Below, in pieces: positions 17,717 through 25,954 of a stretch of 64,000 bases of DNA. The notes under the pieces were generated by a model. That model was given only the letters and a program-made list of their open reading frames with translations, was not told the origin of the DNA and did not search any database. A program made the position numbers and the translations under genes. Within the stretch, counting starts at the first letter, position 1; every line of letters starts with the position of its first letter. This stretch comes from Pseudoalteromonas tunicata (GTDB taxonomy: Bacteria; Pseudomonadota; Gammaproteobacteria; Enterobacterales; Alteromonadaceae). The stretch lies in NCBI RefSeq assembly GCF_002310815.1, contig NZ_CP011033.1, positions 124,001 to 188,000 on the forward strand, given 5' to 3'.

Positions 17717-19738
17717 CTATTTCTTGTATTTTTCAAACCATGCAATCGAATGTTCAATTTTGCTGATCATCCGAGAGGGTCTTCCTGCAATACCGTGTGG
17801 TGCACCTGGAATTTTAACCAATACGGCATCTATTTTTCGTAGTTTAAGCGCTTGATAAAACTGTTCAGTTTCAGCCATTGGTGTACGCTTATCTTCTTCA
17901 CCCGTCATCAGCATGGTCGGTGTTGTTACATTACCCACCAATGAAAGCGGTGAGCGCTGCCAGTAGTGATCAACATGCTCCCATGGCATACCAGGGAATT
18001 GAGTTGGAATTTGCGTTAAACCGCTGTCAGCCGTAAGTACTTTACTCAACCAGTTGATAACCGGTTTTACCACCACCGCGGCGTTAAATCTATCTGTTAA
18101 GCCGATTGCATACGCCGTTGCAATACCGCCTGCCGAACCGCCGGCAATAAAGAGGTTTTTCTCGTCGATAAAGCCTTTTGCTATCACCGCATCGATGCCT
18201 GAATTGTGGTCGGCAAAATCTTCTTTAGAGCTGTACTTGTACTTCAATAGCATCGCAAAACGCTCACCGTATGAGCTGCTACCGCGATGGTTATCGTAAA
18301 ATACCACGTAACCTTCGGCTGCATATCGTTGTAACTCAGCAGAAAAATGTGGGCCATAGGCTAAATGTGGACCCCCATGAATTTCTAACAATAATGGATA
18401 TTTTTTGTTGGGATCGAAGTTAGGTGGCGTGATATACCAACCTTGAATTGTTTCGCCATCAAACGACGATTGATAGCTAATTTCATGTACTTGGCCAAGT
18501 GTTTTATGGTCGAGTAAATCATCATTAAGGTGAGTGAGTTGTTTCACTTTACCGCTGGTTGTTGCCACTGCAACATCTGACGGGCGAAGCGCCGTACCAT
18601 GAGTAAAAGCAATGTTACCCGAGTAATTAGCGCTAAATTCACCACTGATATAAGGACGCCCAAGCGTTGTGCCCGACAACGTATCGGTTAAATCGGTAAT
18701 TTTACCTTTGGTGGTGATGGTCGCAAGTTTGCGTTTACCAAAGTCATCATAACTGATGGCCAATGTATTGCTTGAAAGCCATGTCGGATCTGCAATAGAG
18801 CGGTCAAAATCCGCAGCAATCAACTTTGATTCTTTACTCGACCACGCCATGATGGCGAGCTTATGGTTACGGTATGGGTTAAGTTCATTTGATGCACTCA
18901 AATAGGCCAGTTGTTTGCCATCTTTAGAAAACTCAGGAGAATGTTCGCTCCCCGGGGCGTCGGTTAACTGCGTAAGTTTACCGCTAAAATCGATTTCAAA
19001 TAAGTCGCTTTCAAGGCGCTTGTATTCCCAATCGTCGAAGCGATTGGCTGAAAATACCAGCGCTTTTGAGTCGCTGCGCCAAGCAAGTTTGCCACTGTGG
19101 TGATAATTGCCATAAGTTAGTTGGCGCGGTGTGCCGCCTTCGCTTGGCATCACAAACACATGTCGATAGCCTGGTTTTACGAGCCCTTGACCATCGGCTT
19201 GATAATACGCCTTATCAATAACAATTGCAGGCTCAGACCATTTTGCGCCTTTTGGTTTAGCGGGCATTTTTGCAATTACGGCTGGTTTTTCTGCCACTAA
19301 CTGGCTAAAAGCAAGCCATTTACCATCGGGCGACCAGGTTAACCCGCTGACGCCAGACTCTAATTGCGATAACAACGCTGTGCGATTTTCTGTTAAATAA
19401 TGCACATGAATTTGCGTGCTGCCCGATGCATTGCTTAAAAATGCCACCTTTGAACCATCAGGTGACCAGCGCGGGCTCATATATTGGTTTTCATCAGAAA
19501 ATAGCGGTGATTGCACACCTGTTTTAGTATCGACCAACCACAAGTTGCGGCGAGTGCTGTCCTTCATTACGTCGTTGCTATTACGAATATAAACGACCTG
19601 TTGACCAGACGGTGACAGTTGCACGTCTGAGGCATATTCAAGCGAAAAAATATCATTAGCAGAAAATAGGGTGTTTGCCAGTGCGACAGTTGGGAAGCAC
19701 AAGCAGGCAACTAACGTCCGTTTGAGGTTGATTGACAT
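17717..19738 (-). CDS. Secreted S9 family prolyl oligopeptidase-like peptidase
   Basis: 673 residues with a signal peptide (1-21, ending VALA). The N-terminal part is a seven-bladed beta-propeller with WD40-like PD40 repeats (SPRWSPDGSKVAFLS, LTWSPDGKWLAFSQ). The C-terminal alpha/beta-hydrolase domain (about 420-673) has the nucleophile S535 in GGSAGG, D616 (EEDKRTP) and H648 (APHG), plus HGGPH forming the oxyanion hole. It resembles the acylaminoacyl/dipeptidyl peptidase branch of S9 and would trim small peptides in the periplasm or outside the cell, downstream of the secreted endoproteases found nearby. A single gene with its own terminator; the long region upstream is non-coding. Confidence 0.92.
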   Translation of the reverse strand: MSINLKRTLVACLCFPTVALANTLFSANDIFSLEYASDVQLSPSGQQVVYIRNSNDVMKDSTRRNLWLVDTKTGVQSPLFSDENQYMSPRWSPDGSKVAFLSNASGSTQIHVHYLTENRTALLSQLESGVSGLTWSPDGKWLAFSQLVAEKPAVIAKMPAKPKGAKWSEPAIVIDKAYYQADGQGLVKPGYRHVFVMPSEGGTPRQLTYGNYHHSGKLAWRSDSKALVFSANRFDDWEYKRLESDLFEIDFSGKLTQLTDAPGSEHSPEFSKDGKQLAYLSASNELNPYRNHKLAIMAWSSKESKLIAADFDRSIADPTWLSSNTLAISYDDFGKRKLATITTKGKITDLTDTLSGTTLGRPYISGEFSANYSGNIAFTHGTALRPSDVAVATTSGKVKQLTHLNDDLLDHKTLGQVHEISYQSSFDGETIQGWYITPPNFDPNKKYPLLLEIHGGPHLAYGPHFSAELQRYAAEGYVVFYDNHRGSSSYGERFAMLLKYKYSSKEDFADHNSGIDAVIAKGFIDEKNLFIAGGSAGGIATAYAIGLTDRFNAAVVVKPVINWLSKVLTADSGLTQIPTQFPGMPWEHVDHYWQRSPLSLVGNVTTPTMLMTGEEDKRTPMAETEQFYQALKLRKIDAVLVKIPGAPHGIAGRPSRMISKIEHSIAWFEKYKK

Positions 19739-20294
19739 AAGGTTTCCGAATCAAAAATAAAAGTAGAATGTGATTGTTGACCAGTAAATTGTGGCCGTCA
19801 CCTGTTTGGCGATAAACGTACAGCTTAAAGAGGGGAATGACAGGTTATTCAAAAGGTTGCTAAATTTTAAGCGCGTTGCGGAAAAAATTGCACCACCGAG
19901 CGCATCGAGGCGCTACGCTTCACCGAGGTTAAAACATGTGTGGTTATAACCGTGAATAGCTCAACCGATTGAAATGCATTTTGAGATAAAAACCGCTCAT
20001 GCTTGCAAAGTGGGTTGTGTCCATATATGCCATATGTTTTTTCATCATTTCGACACGTTAAAGCAACGTCTTAGTTACTTTTTTTACATCGCATTAAAAG
20101 TCCACTCAGTATAAGATGTATTTGCCGTACCTTTATCGGGTATGGTGTTTTACAGTTGAACAGTAACATTTAGAAATTTTTAAAAAATAAGGAAATTTCA
20201 TATGAATATTGTATACGAAGCGATCTCTACATTAGGCGATTTTGATGTTCAAATATTTTTTTGAGTAGCAATGACACAGCAAAGGAGTTTGTCA
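19739..20294. other. Non-coding region with repeat fragment and possible leader peptide
   Basis: 556 bases. At about 19892-19935 is an ACCACCGAG...CACCGAGG fragment also seen near 21400 and 63600. A 20-codon reading frame (20202-20264) with AAGGA 8 bases upstream precedes the lipoprotein gene. I see nothing else of note. Confidence 0.5.
20202..20264 (+). CDS. Possible 20-residue leader peptide
   Basis: A short frame starting MNIVYEAIST with AAGGA 8 bases upstream, ending 30 bases before the lipoprotein gene start. It may be a leader peptide, the remnant of a lost gene, or chance. There is no run of a single amino acid that would suggest attenuation. Confidence 0.25.
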   Translation: MNIVYEAISTLGDFDVQIFF

Positions 20295-20990
20295 ATGAAA
20301 TCCTCTTTAAGATTTAGATTTCTCTATGTAGTGATAATACTAAGTACATTGAGCGGCTGCAGTTTTACGGGAAAATTTAATGAATCAATCGTGAGTGCAG
20401 GGGCCGCCAGCTGGAAAATACAACCATTAGCGGTTCGGCAATCTTATCCTGAGTGGTTTCAAAGCGTGTATCTTACCGCTGAAATGCAAACATCAGAGAT
20501 AAAAAGTTGGCAGCTCTATGTCTTAAGTGACGAAACCTTAAACGATATTGCTCACTTGGCCTATGCAGAAATTCGCTACCGAGAAGGAAAAGAAACCAAG
20601 GTGCATGAGTTTCCATTGTATCTTGTACAAACACAACTCCCTGATGATGAACACAAAGGCTATCGCTATACTTATCAGTTTGGCAATGAAACGGATGGGT
20701 TTTATAGTAATTACTTAACTCGGCGTTTTTCTTATCAAGTTTCTCCAATAGATGTTCATTATTTGCAGCCATATTTTCGTTCTGATCAGATTAAAACCAA
20801 TACTATAAGTGTTGAATATGGAATATTACCCGAGTATGGACCTAAAACAGTAGGTGAGTTGATGCGCTCTATGTTTCACCTACGACAAAAAGATTGGCAG
20901 AAGTTCTGTCAGGATCCAGTTTATATCTATAGTAAATCAACCGCTTGTGGAGATGTGAAAATCACTGAAATGGATAATAGGATTTTTTAG
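20295..20990 (+). CDS. Unrecognised lipoprotein
   Basis: 231 residues from the ATG at 20295, preceded by AAAGGAG at 7 bases; an in-frame ATG at 20271 has no such site and would bury the Shine-Dalgarno. The N-terminus has basic residues, then VVIILSTLSGC, a good lipobox with Cys near residue 21. The mature protein is rich in Tyr and Trp (WQLYVLSD, GYRYTYQFGNETDGFYSNYL), suggesting beta structure. I recognise no family. It lies in the accessory stretch with two more unknown lipoproteins, but 1.8 kb and a decayed gene separate them, so co-transcription is not shown. Confidence 0.65.
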   Translation: MKSSLRFRFLYVVIILSTLSGCSFTGKFNESIVSAGAASWKIQPLAVRQSYPEWFQSVYLTAEMQTSEIKSWQLYVLSDETLNDIAHLAYAEIRYREGKETKVHEFPLYLVQTQLPDDEHKGYRYTYQFGNETDGFYSNYLTRRFSYQVSPIDVHYLQPYFRSDQIKTNTISVEYGILPEYGPKTVGELMRSMFHLRQKDWQKFCQDPVYIYSKSTACGDVKITEMDNRIF

Positions 20991-21257
20991 CCAGCGTTCA
21001 AAATTCTTTACCCTACAATATAGTAACTTCGCAGGCCAACCGAGTGCGCTTAGGCAAACTGAACCAATGGGGTCGTCTTTCTTTTTTGCCTTTGATCATA
21101 AAAAGTAAAACTTAACTTCAACCCCTATTTCACATTTTTAAATGCAATAATCAGCAAGGTTACTGATAAACTTCATAATAGACAATAAGATACAAGTTTA
21201 TTTTCCTTACAACTTATTACAAGCAAGCTATTTTATACCGATGAAAAAGCGTTGCTT

Positions 21258-21283
21258 GCCTTCGCAAGCAGGCTTGCAGCTAC
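21258..21283 (-). repeat. Partial REP-like element
   Basis: GCCTTCGCAAGCAGGCTTGC followed by AGCTAC. This is the core palindrome (GCAAGC/GCTTGC) shared with the fuller copies at 21454, 24031 and 63519, without the second palindrome. Confidence 0.6.
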
Positions 21284-21453
21284 GCCAATCTCAAAACATA
21301 CGTCGATACCAACAACTCCCCCGTTATCACGCCCTGAAAATGAACATTAATTTTAAATCAATTTTTACGACAAAAACCCAGCCTTTAACTCAAAAGCTCG
21401 GTGTAGCGCAGCGCCTCGGAGTTCTCTGTGGTGAAAAATCACAATTCAACAAT

Positions 21454-21522
21454 GTAGCTCCTAAAGCCCGACCTACAAGGCGGCCGAGCTGCGCTCGCCT
21501 TCGCAAGCAGGCTTGCACCTAC
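21454..21522 (-). repeat. REP-like element
   Basis: Read on the minus strand it begins GTAGGTGCAAGCCTGCTTGC, continues GAAGGCGAGCGCAGCTCGGC, and ends in GGTCGGGCTTTAGGAGCTAC. Two stems and a 5' GTAG tetranucleotide are the hallmarks of RAYT-associated REP sequences. It is virtually identical to the copy at 24031-24100 and sits just past the 3' end of the decayed deacetylase copy, as that one does past the intact gene. Confidence 0.75.
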
Positions 21523-21557
21523 AAAAAACCGTTTTTACTTTGAAATCTGCTGTCGGG

Positions 21558-22255
21558 CTAATGGCTGATGATTTTATCCAGCGCGGCGACGCTATTGCTG
21601 CGGTTTCCGCCGCCATCGTGCATTAAAATCACCGCTTCGGGGTGGCTGTAGTGGCTGGCGTCAAATTCAATATCTTGTTGATTCACCACTTGAGTGTGCC
21701 AATCACGGGTATCAATTGACCAATTTATAATGCGCATACCCCGCTTGGTTAAGTAGTCGATTTGATCGCCCCGAATGCGGCCATAAGGCGGGCGAAACAG
21801 CCTTGGCACATAGCCAATGAGGTTGTGAATGATGTCGTTGGTATTGGCTATTTCGTTTTGCCATAACAGGGCGTTGTCGCTAATGGTACTGCTGTCGGTA
21901 TGGCGGTAGCTGTGGTTGGTGCATTTCGCTCGCAGGGACTTGGTCGTATTCACTGATATCGGGTGCGCGCAGGCGCACATCGCTAACTTGCGGTAGTAGA
22001 TTGGGCTCTTTTGTTAAAAACGGTAAAAAAGAATCAAGTGGTAAAGTTGATATACTGACCAAGTCACTGCCAGGGTAATTTTTAATGGTATGTAATAATG
22101 CGTGTTGCATCAAAGCAATGCCTGAGCCTTGGGCGAGCGTTGTATCGCCGATTAACCGGCGAGATTGCGGGTCAAAGGGGGCACTCGATGGTTTATTTAG
22201 CTCTGCCGCCAAGTCGGTAAAATTGTTTTACGTGGTTGCAAGGTTAAAGTATCGA
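21558..22255 (-). pseudogene. Decayed partial copy of the polysaccharide deacetylase gene
   Basis: About 85-95% identical by eye to parts of the intact gene at 24169-25680, in the same orientation. It lacks the first half of the gene (lipobox and N-terminal domain). An internal deletion joins MHQ directly to the HSYRHTD segment with a frame change, removing the catalytic SFDDGP motif, and the C-terminal codons are lost, so the frame ends after DKIISH. Motifs LFRPPYG, NWSIDTRDW and ILMHDGGG remain readable in two overlapping frames. No active enzyme can result. Confidence 0.85.
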
Positions 22256-22359
22256 AAGAAATATAATGTAAATTTAGTTTGCTTTTTGTGTTTATTGCCA
22301 CTAGCTTAAAACCTTAATTGGGTACATTCGGGTTTTCAATTGTCCCAAATTAACTAATT

Positions 22360-22379
22360 AGTACCACTTGATTGGTACT
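22360..22379. promoter_or_regulatory. Inverted repeat, possible operator
   Basis: AGTACCA, a 6-base spacer, TGGTACT: a perfect 7-bp inverted repeat 14 bases before AAAGGAG (22393-22399), at the head of the decayed gene and two lipoprotein genes. It could be a repressor site or a short hairpin in the leader. Confidence 0.3.
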
Positions 22380-22404
22380 CTTAACTTACTTTAAAGGAGA
22401 TTAT

Positions 22405-22820
22405 CAAAGGATTTATTACCAGTTGTTAGTGAGTCTTTAGAAAGCTTGAACTTGGAGGCCTCGAAATGTTTTACACAGTCCAGAAATTACTCAGAGAGCT
22501 GCTTGAGAAATACAAAAATAAACGAGAGACATCGTTGAGTTTAATGGCACAAACCCAATTGCTGGGGGGGAATTTTGGAGAGATTTTAGTTAGCGCCTGG
22601 TAAGGTTGTATATTTCAGAGCAGGTAAGGATCTTCATTTACAATATCCCCCTGAGCATCTAAGTCTTAGCTTAAATATAATGTATCCACCAACAGAAAAG
22701 CGTCAGATAAAAGTGGATCTAGATTCTAGACGAGTAGTCGAACATGTCGGTCGCCCAACAAAAATGCGGCAAGGATTTATCCATCAACAAATTGAAAGAC
22801 TTAAAAAAGAGGTCTTATGA
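22405..22820 (+). pseudogene. Frame-disrupted unknown gene upstream of two lipoproteins
   Basis: Protein-like sequence runs across this region in different frames: LLPVVSESLESLNLEAS, then from the ATG at 22466 FYTVQKLLRELLEKYKNK and on to GNFGEILV, then in another frame APGKVVYFRAGKDLHLQYPP, ending QQIERLKKEVL. The last frame ends in TGA at 22818-22820, overlapping the ATG of the next gene by 4 bases, as in translationally coupled operons. Frame changes fall near 22465 and 22600; a run of seven G lies at 22564-22570. An ATG at 22680 could still give a 46-residue C-terminal product. The ancestral protein is not recognised. Assembly error is the alternative to real decay. Confidence 0.45.
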
Positions 22821-23323
22821 AACACATACAAAAGTCCTTTATTGTATTTTTAGTAGCGCTTTTTACAGGTTGTCAAACATTGCCTGCAGCGGTCATTCCA
22901 ATTTCAGCGTCAGCTTCGGTAGAGATAATTGAAGCACCTGCGCAGATAGCTTGTGGTCCAAAAGATCTCCTTCATCAATACACTATTACCATAGGAGGCA
23001 ACGGCGCAGATTATTTTGCGCTTAAAAACTGTAGCCCGCAAGAATGCATGGGGCAAGCCAAAATTACCGACATCACATTTCAAAGAACGGAAGATAGGGA
23101 AAGTGAAGGGTTTTGGTTGTCGCTAAATCACCAATTTGAGATGGTTGCAGACATTGAGCTTGCTGTTGCTGGGAAAGTTCACCACTCTAAGGTTACGCAT
23201 CAGTTTCGTTCGTCTGCAATAGTGGATTACATCTGTCGGAATGTGGCTTATCAAATGCCTCGATTAAAACAGAAGATAGATAAGGAACTAAAAAATGCAG
23301 TTTTACAATATACCCTTCTTTAA
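22817..23323 (+). CDS. Unrecognised lipoprotein
   Basis: 168 residues. The signal KSFIVFLVALFTGCQ gives a lipobox with Cys19. The mature part has four further Cys (ACGPKD, NCSPQEC, YICRN), likely forming disulfides, and a beta-rich central region. No family recognised. The start overlaps the stop of the decayed upstream gene (ATGA), and its 3' end overlaps the next lipoprotein gene by 29 bases, so it belongs to an operon. The two products are probably partners at a periplasmic membrane face. Confidence 0.65.
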   Translation: MKHIQKSFIVFLVALFTGCQTLPAAVIPISASASVEIIEAPAQIACGPKDLLHQYTITIGGNGADYFALKNCSPQECMGQAKITDITFQRTEDRESEGFWLSLNHQFEMVADIELAVAGKVHHSKVTHQFRSSAIVDYICRNVAYQMPRLKQKIDKELKNAVLQYTLL

Positions 23324-23741
23324 GGCACTGTTTCTACTGTTTTTCCTGAGCAGCTGTAGTTATCATGTTGCTTTGCCTGAGAATATATCGGCTTATACGC
23401 CGGCCTTGAAACTGCAGGTAGCAGAGCCACTTCCTGTGTTGTCCTGTCGGTTAATACATTCTGTGCACTTAGAGCAACTAAAAGTCCGATCAGGTGATAA
23501 CAATACGTCATCAGTGGGCGTTTTACGTCTGGAAAACATTAAATTAGATTCAGGTTTTCGGCCTGCTTGGGATTTGAGTGCTACTTTATTGCAGCCGGAT
23601 GGCAAAACGGTGAAAATTACGGAGCACGCTGAATTTAATTGGCATTGGAAGCGAGACGTGATGTGCCATCATGCAGCACTGCATTTTCCGGTAGCGCTAG
23701 CAGCTTTGGAGATAAAAGCCGTGCAACAACTTCTACATTAG
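23295..23741 (+). CDS. Unrecognised lipoprotein
   Basis: 148 residues. The signal ALFLLFFLSSC gives a lipobox at about Cys21, followed by SYHVALPENIS. The mature part has two further Cys (LSCRLIH, DVMCHHA). No family recognised. It overlaps the previous gene by 29 bases in another frame; no strong Shine-Dalgarno is visible beyond AAGGAA 10 or more bases upstream within that gene, consistent with coupled translation. Confidence 0.65.
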   Translation: MQFYNIPFFKALFLLFFLSSCSYHVALPENISAYTPALKLQVAEPLPVLSCRLIHSVHLEQLKVRSGDNNTSSVGVLRLENIKLDSGFRPAWDLSATLLQPDGKTVKITEHAEFNWHWKRDVMCHHAALHFPVALAALEIKAVQQLLH

Positions 23742-24168
23742 TCTCCGAGTATATTGCGCAGAAGTGATTCGTCAGGGGCCGGTTCTAGTCATCACCACAA
23801 TTTTATCCAAGCTAAAAGCACTCACGACAAGCTTGTTTAATTGCCAAAGTACTTCTGAAAAGAGTTTCAACTTTATTTTTTAGCCTAATTTTTTAACCGA
23901 CTAGCAAAAAACCACACCTACTTTTTAACATTCCTGGGTAACAGGCTGTCGATATCGGGTTCTGGTTGGCACAACTCACTAAGACAAGCCATGATGTAAT
24001 CAAATGCGATTAGGGCATTGGTTTCGAAAATGTAGCTCCTAAAGCCCGACCTACAAGGCGGCCGAGCTGCGCTCGCCTTCGCAAGCAGGCTTGCACCTAC
24101 AAAAAACCGTTTTTACTTTGAAATCTGCTGTCGGGCTAATGGCTGACTTGTTGGCAAACAAAGCCACA
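23742..24168. other. Non-coding region with REP-like element
   Basis: 427 bases between two convergent units. The first 280 bases show nothing I can name. From 24029 it matches 21452-21567 almost exactly: a REP-like element and the 3' flank of the deacetylase gene. Confidence 0.6.
24031..24100 (-). repeat. REP-like element
   Basis: Same sequence as 21454-21522. On the minus strand it starts GTAGGTGCAAGCCTGC and contains the two palindromes. Its position right after the deacetylase gene shows that the gene and REP were duplicated together. Confidence 0.75.
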
Positions 24169-25680
24169 CTACCTTGCTCTTCCAATGCCAAACAATACAT
24201 CTAAAGTAACAAAACGATACCCTTCGTTTTGATAATGGCTGATGATTTTATCAAGCGCAGCGACGCTATTGCTGCGATTGCCGCCGCCATCGTGCATTAA
24301 AATCACCGCTTCGGGGTGGCTGTAGTGGCTGGCGGCAAATTCAATATCTTGTTGATTCACGACTTGGGTGTGCCAATCGCGGGTATCAATTGACCAATTT
24401 ATAGTGCGCATACCCCGCTTGGTTAAGTAGTCGATTTGATCGCCCCGAATGCGGCCATAAGGCGGGCGAAACAGCCTTGGCGCATAGCCAATGAGGTTGT
24501 AAATGATGTCGTTGGTATTGGCGATTTCGTTTTGCCATAACAGGGCGTTGTCGCTAATTGTACTGCTGTCGGTATGGCGGTAGCTGTGGTTACCAATAAG
24601 GTGGCCTTGTTGGTCAATGGCGATTAAGTCGGCATTACGGTTTTGAATATTTTGCCCAAGTACAAAAAAGGTGGCGTGTATTTGGTGTTTTGCCAACACT
24701 TCTAGCACCTGAGCTGTGTAGGCCGATGGGCCATCGTCAAAACTCAGTGCGACTTCTTTTTTAGTATGTAAGCCATGTAAATAGTAACTGCTGTGGGCTT
24801 GCTGTAGTTGGTGCATTTCGCTCGCGGGGACTTGGTCGTATTCACTGATATCGGGTGTGCGCAGGCGCACATCGCTAACTTGCGGTAGTAGATTGGGCTC
24901 TTTTGTTAAAAACGGTAAAAAAGAATCAAGTGGTAAGGTGGATATACTGACCAAGTCACTGCCAGGGTAATTTTTAATGGTATGTAACAATGCGTGTTGC
25001 ATCAAAGCAATGCCTGAGCCTTGGGCGAGCGTTGTATCGCCGATTAACCAACGCGAGTCTGGATTAAAAGCGGTGCTTGATGGCTCGGTTAGTTCTGCCT
25101 TTAAATCGGTAAAATGGTCTTGCGTGGTTGAGAAGCTTTGGTATTGATTATCAAGGTCAAAGTATTGTTCGGCAATTAAATGGGCGAGCGCTTGGCTTAT
25201 TAGTACATCACTTAATTGCAATGGTGTATTGCTAGTTTGCAGCTGTTGGCGCTTGGTTAACATTAATTGGCTTAAGAGCTGGGTTTGACGTTCGCTGTCA
25301 TTAGTATTGCTGTTGATTGGTAAATACAGATAACCGTCTTTGGTGGTAATCGTTGGGCTGTTTTCGCTTAAGTGAATAAGCCAAGGTTGCAGGTGTACTG
25401 CAAAAGGTTCACTCAGTGCTTTAATATCGCTTATTAAAGCCTGCATTACAGGGTTGTCGGCAGGCGCGAGACTTTGATCAGAGATATAAACAGTTAACTC
25501 GCTATGTGACCAAGTGCTATAGGTAATGTCATCGATTACGAATGGCGCAGGCTCATTGATAATGGGGGGGTTATCAATGGGGGTGTCGCTTGAACCAGAT
25601 CCACCGCAACCGGTAAGCAAAAAAGTGATGAATAATGTGGTTAAATAAAAACGGGCGTGGGGTTTAGTCATGAGCGCCAT
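24169..25680 (-). CDS. Polysaccharide deacetylase lipoprotein (NodB/CE4 type)
   Basis: 503 residues from the ATG at 25680 (AAGGA 8 bases upstream); a further-out ATG lacks a site. LFITFLLTGC is a lipobox. The N-terminal 290 residues are not recognised. The C-terminal NodB domain has all motifs: SFDDGP, HxxxH in NHSYRHT, LFRPPYG, NWSIDTRDW and ILMHDGGG. It would remove N-acetyl groups from a GlcNAc polymer (peptidoglycan, chitin oligomers or a biofilm polysaccharide) on a membrane surface. A decayed partial copy lies 2 kb downstream. A chitinase and a chitin-binding protease lie upstream, so chitin processing is possible but not shown. Confidence 0.88.
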   Translation of the reverse strand: MALMTKPHARFYLTTLFITFLLTGCGGSGSSDTPIDNPPIINEPAPFVIDDITYSTWSHSELTVYISDQSLAPADNPVMQALISDIKALSEPFAVHLQPWLIHLSENSPTITTKDGYLYLPINSNTNDSERQTQLLSQLMLTKRQQLQTSNTPLQLSDVLISQALAHLIAEQYFDLDNQYQSFSTTQDHFTDLKAELTEPSSTAFNPDSRWLIGDTTLAQGSGIALMQHALLHTIKNYPGSDLVSISTLPLDSFLPFLTKEPNLLPQVSDVRLRTPDISEYDQVPASEMHQLQQAHSSYYLHGLHTKKEVALSFDDGPSAYTAQVLEVLAKHQIHATFFVLGQNIQNRNADLIAIDQQGHLIGNHSYRHTDSSTISDNALLWQNEIANTNDIIYNLIGYAPRLFRPPYGRIRGDQIDYLTKRGMRTINWSIDTRDWHTQVVNQQDIEFAASHYSHPEAVILMHDGGGNRSNSVAALDKIISHYQNEGYRFVTLDVLFGIGRAR

Positions 25681-25954
25681 GGTCAATCCTTGATTATGAG
25701 TCCTTTGCACTAACCTTACTGGTTATTGCCTTGTTTAGCATATGAAAAATTCTAATATTGAGCGTGCGATTAACTCGCGGCAAAGTGGTCGCTTTTAATA
25801 CACTTTTTATGATGTGAAATAGGCAAGGATTTGAACAGTTAGCTAAACGATTTTTAGTGACATTGTAATGATGGCGCTTGAGAATTATCGCCATTAAATA
25901 GCAGACATCATCACAGAAAGATTCGTTTTTAACCTAAGGGAGTGTGCCTGCATG

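Larger units (their letters stand above)
20991..21557. other. Non-coding region rich in REP-like repeats
   Basis: 567 bases with no credible gene. It holds a partial REP (21258-21283), a CTCGG...CTCTGTGGTG fragment (about 21398-21435) and a full REP-like element (21454-21522). A 100-codon frame across it merely reads through these palindromes. Confidence 0.65.

Noticed and set aside
20473..20772. A 99-codon minus-strand frame inside the first lipoprotein gene
   Set aside because: It is antisense to a gene with a clear lipobox and ribosome site, and has no family features.
21241..21543. A 100-codon plus-strand reading frame
   Set aside because: It runs through REP-like palindromes and repeats, has no family pattern, and its sequence is explained by the repeats.
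25694..25894. A 66-codon minus-strand frame upstream of the deacetylase
   Set aside because: No ribosome site or family pattern, and it overlaps the chosen deacetylase leader region.
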